A stretch of DNA of 64,000 bases from contig CAMNSD010000010.1 in the NCBI GenBank assembly GCA_946554445.1, positions 62,001-126,000 of the forward strand, written 5' to 3'. The notes under the pieces were generated by a model that had not been told where the DNA came from, made no database searches, and was given only the letters and a program-made list of their open reading frames with translations. Positions 63,981 to 64,000 of this stretch are shown here, one piece after another (the first letter of the stretch is position 1; each line of letters starts with the position of its first letter). The stretch comes from an uncultured Lachnospiraceae bacterium (GTDB taxonomy: Bacteria > Bacillota > Clostridia > Lachnospirales > Lachnospiraceae). The position numbers and the translations under genes are program-made.

Positions 63981-64000
63981 AAGTCGATTTTAAGATTACT

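Overview
The window looks like a chromosomal segment of a motile, spore-forming anaerobe of the Lachnospiraceae/Clostridia. Evidence for this is the spoIID-spoIIQ pair, a SPOCS/LysM spore-type protein, two chemoreceptors, class 1B dihydroorotate dehydrogenase (pyrK-pyrD), a class B sortase, an ethanolamine transporter (eutH), strong AGGAGG ribosome sites and moderate GC. There is no rRNA, tRNA, CRISPR array, prophage or insertion sequence. Genes are dense on both strands and many transcription units end in clear intrinsic terminators.

Layout. 0.1-9.2 kb: glycogen phosphorylase, then a J-like/TPR protein, an HscC-type Hsp70 and hflX in a tight cluster. 9.4-12.8 kb: membrane acyltransferase and an aconitase-family hydratase. 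13-16.2 kb: a calcium-binding-type protein, then spoIID and a catalytically degenerate spoIIQ, followed by a 133-base inverted repeat. 16.6-20.2 kb: amidohydrolase, a GH9-like lipoprotein that appears to lack the family's catalytic residues, and plsC on the other strand. 20.5-25.2 kb: PrcB-like lipoprotein, pyrC, an Rpn-type PD-(D/E)XK protein, pyrK and pyrD. 25.3-28.1 kb (minus): coiled-coil protein and an AgrC/AgrA-like two-component pair with no agrB or agrD. 28.3-33.1 kb: SPOCS-LysM protein, a membrane spermidine-synthase-like fusion, sortase B. 33.2-36 kb (minus): GH42 beta-galactosidase and an unknown protein. 36.4-41.8 kb: soluble PAS chemoreceptor, ispE, GntR regulator, a small membrane peptide, murI, DUF1934, and an unknown membrane-anchored protein on the minus strand.

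42-45.7 kb: a FIST sensory protein and an aldehyde dehydrogenase facing an IclR regulator. Two near-identical 15-bp pseudo-palindromes, exactly 21 bp apart, lie just upstream of the FIST promoter. 45.9-49.6 kb: a trigger-factor-like lipoprotein, asnS and a CwlO-like NlpC/P60 hydrolase.

49.6-58.2 kb is the most coherent system: larE-larB-larC, making the nickel-pincer cofactor of lactate racemase-type enzymes, then a complete family-5 (peptide/nickel) ABC importer. LarC is one uninterrupted frame with a 73-residue insert holding 32 histidines. larE is preceded by a structured leader that ends in a terminator with mutually exclusive pairings, so it is a candidate cis-regulatory RNA. No larA-type enzyme is present. 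My working inference is a nickel uptake, handling and cofactor-assembly locus.

58.5-64 kb: a dCache chemoreceptor, a CotH-like membrane protein (minus) and eutH, which is complete at the right edge.
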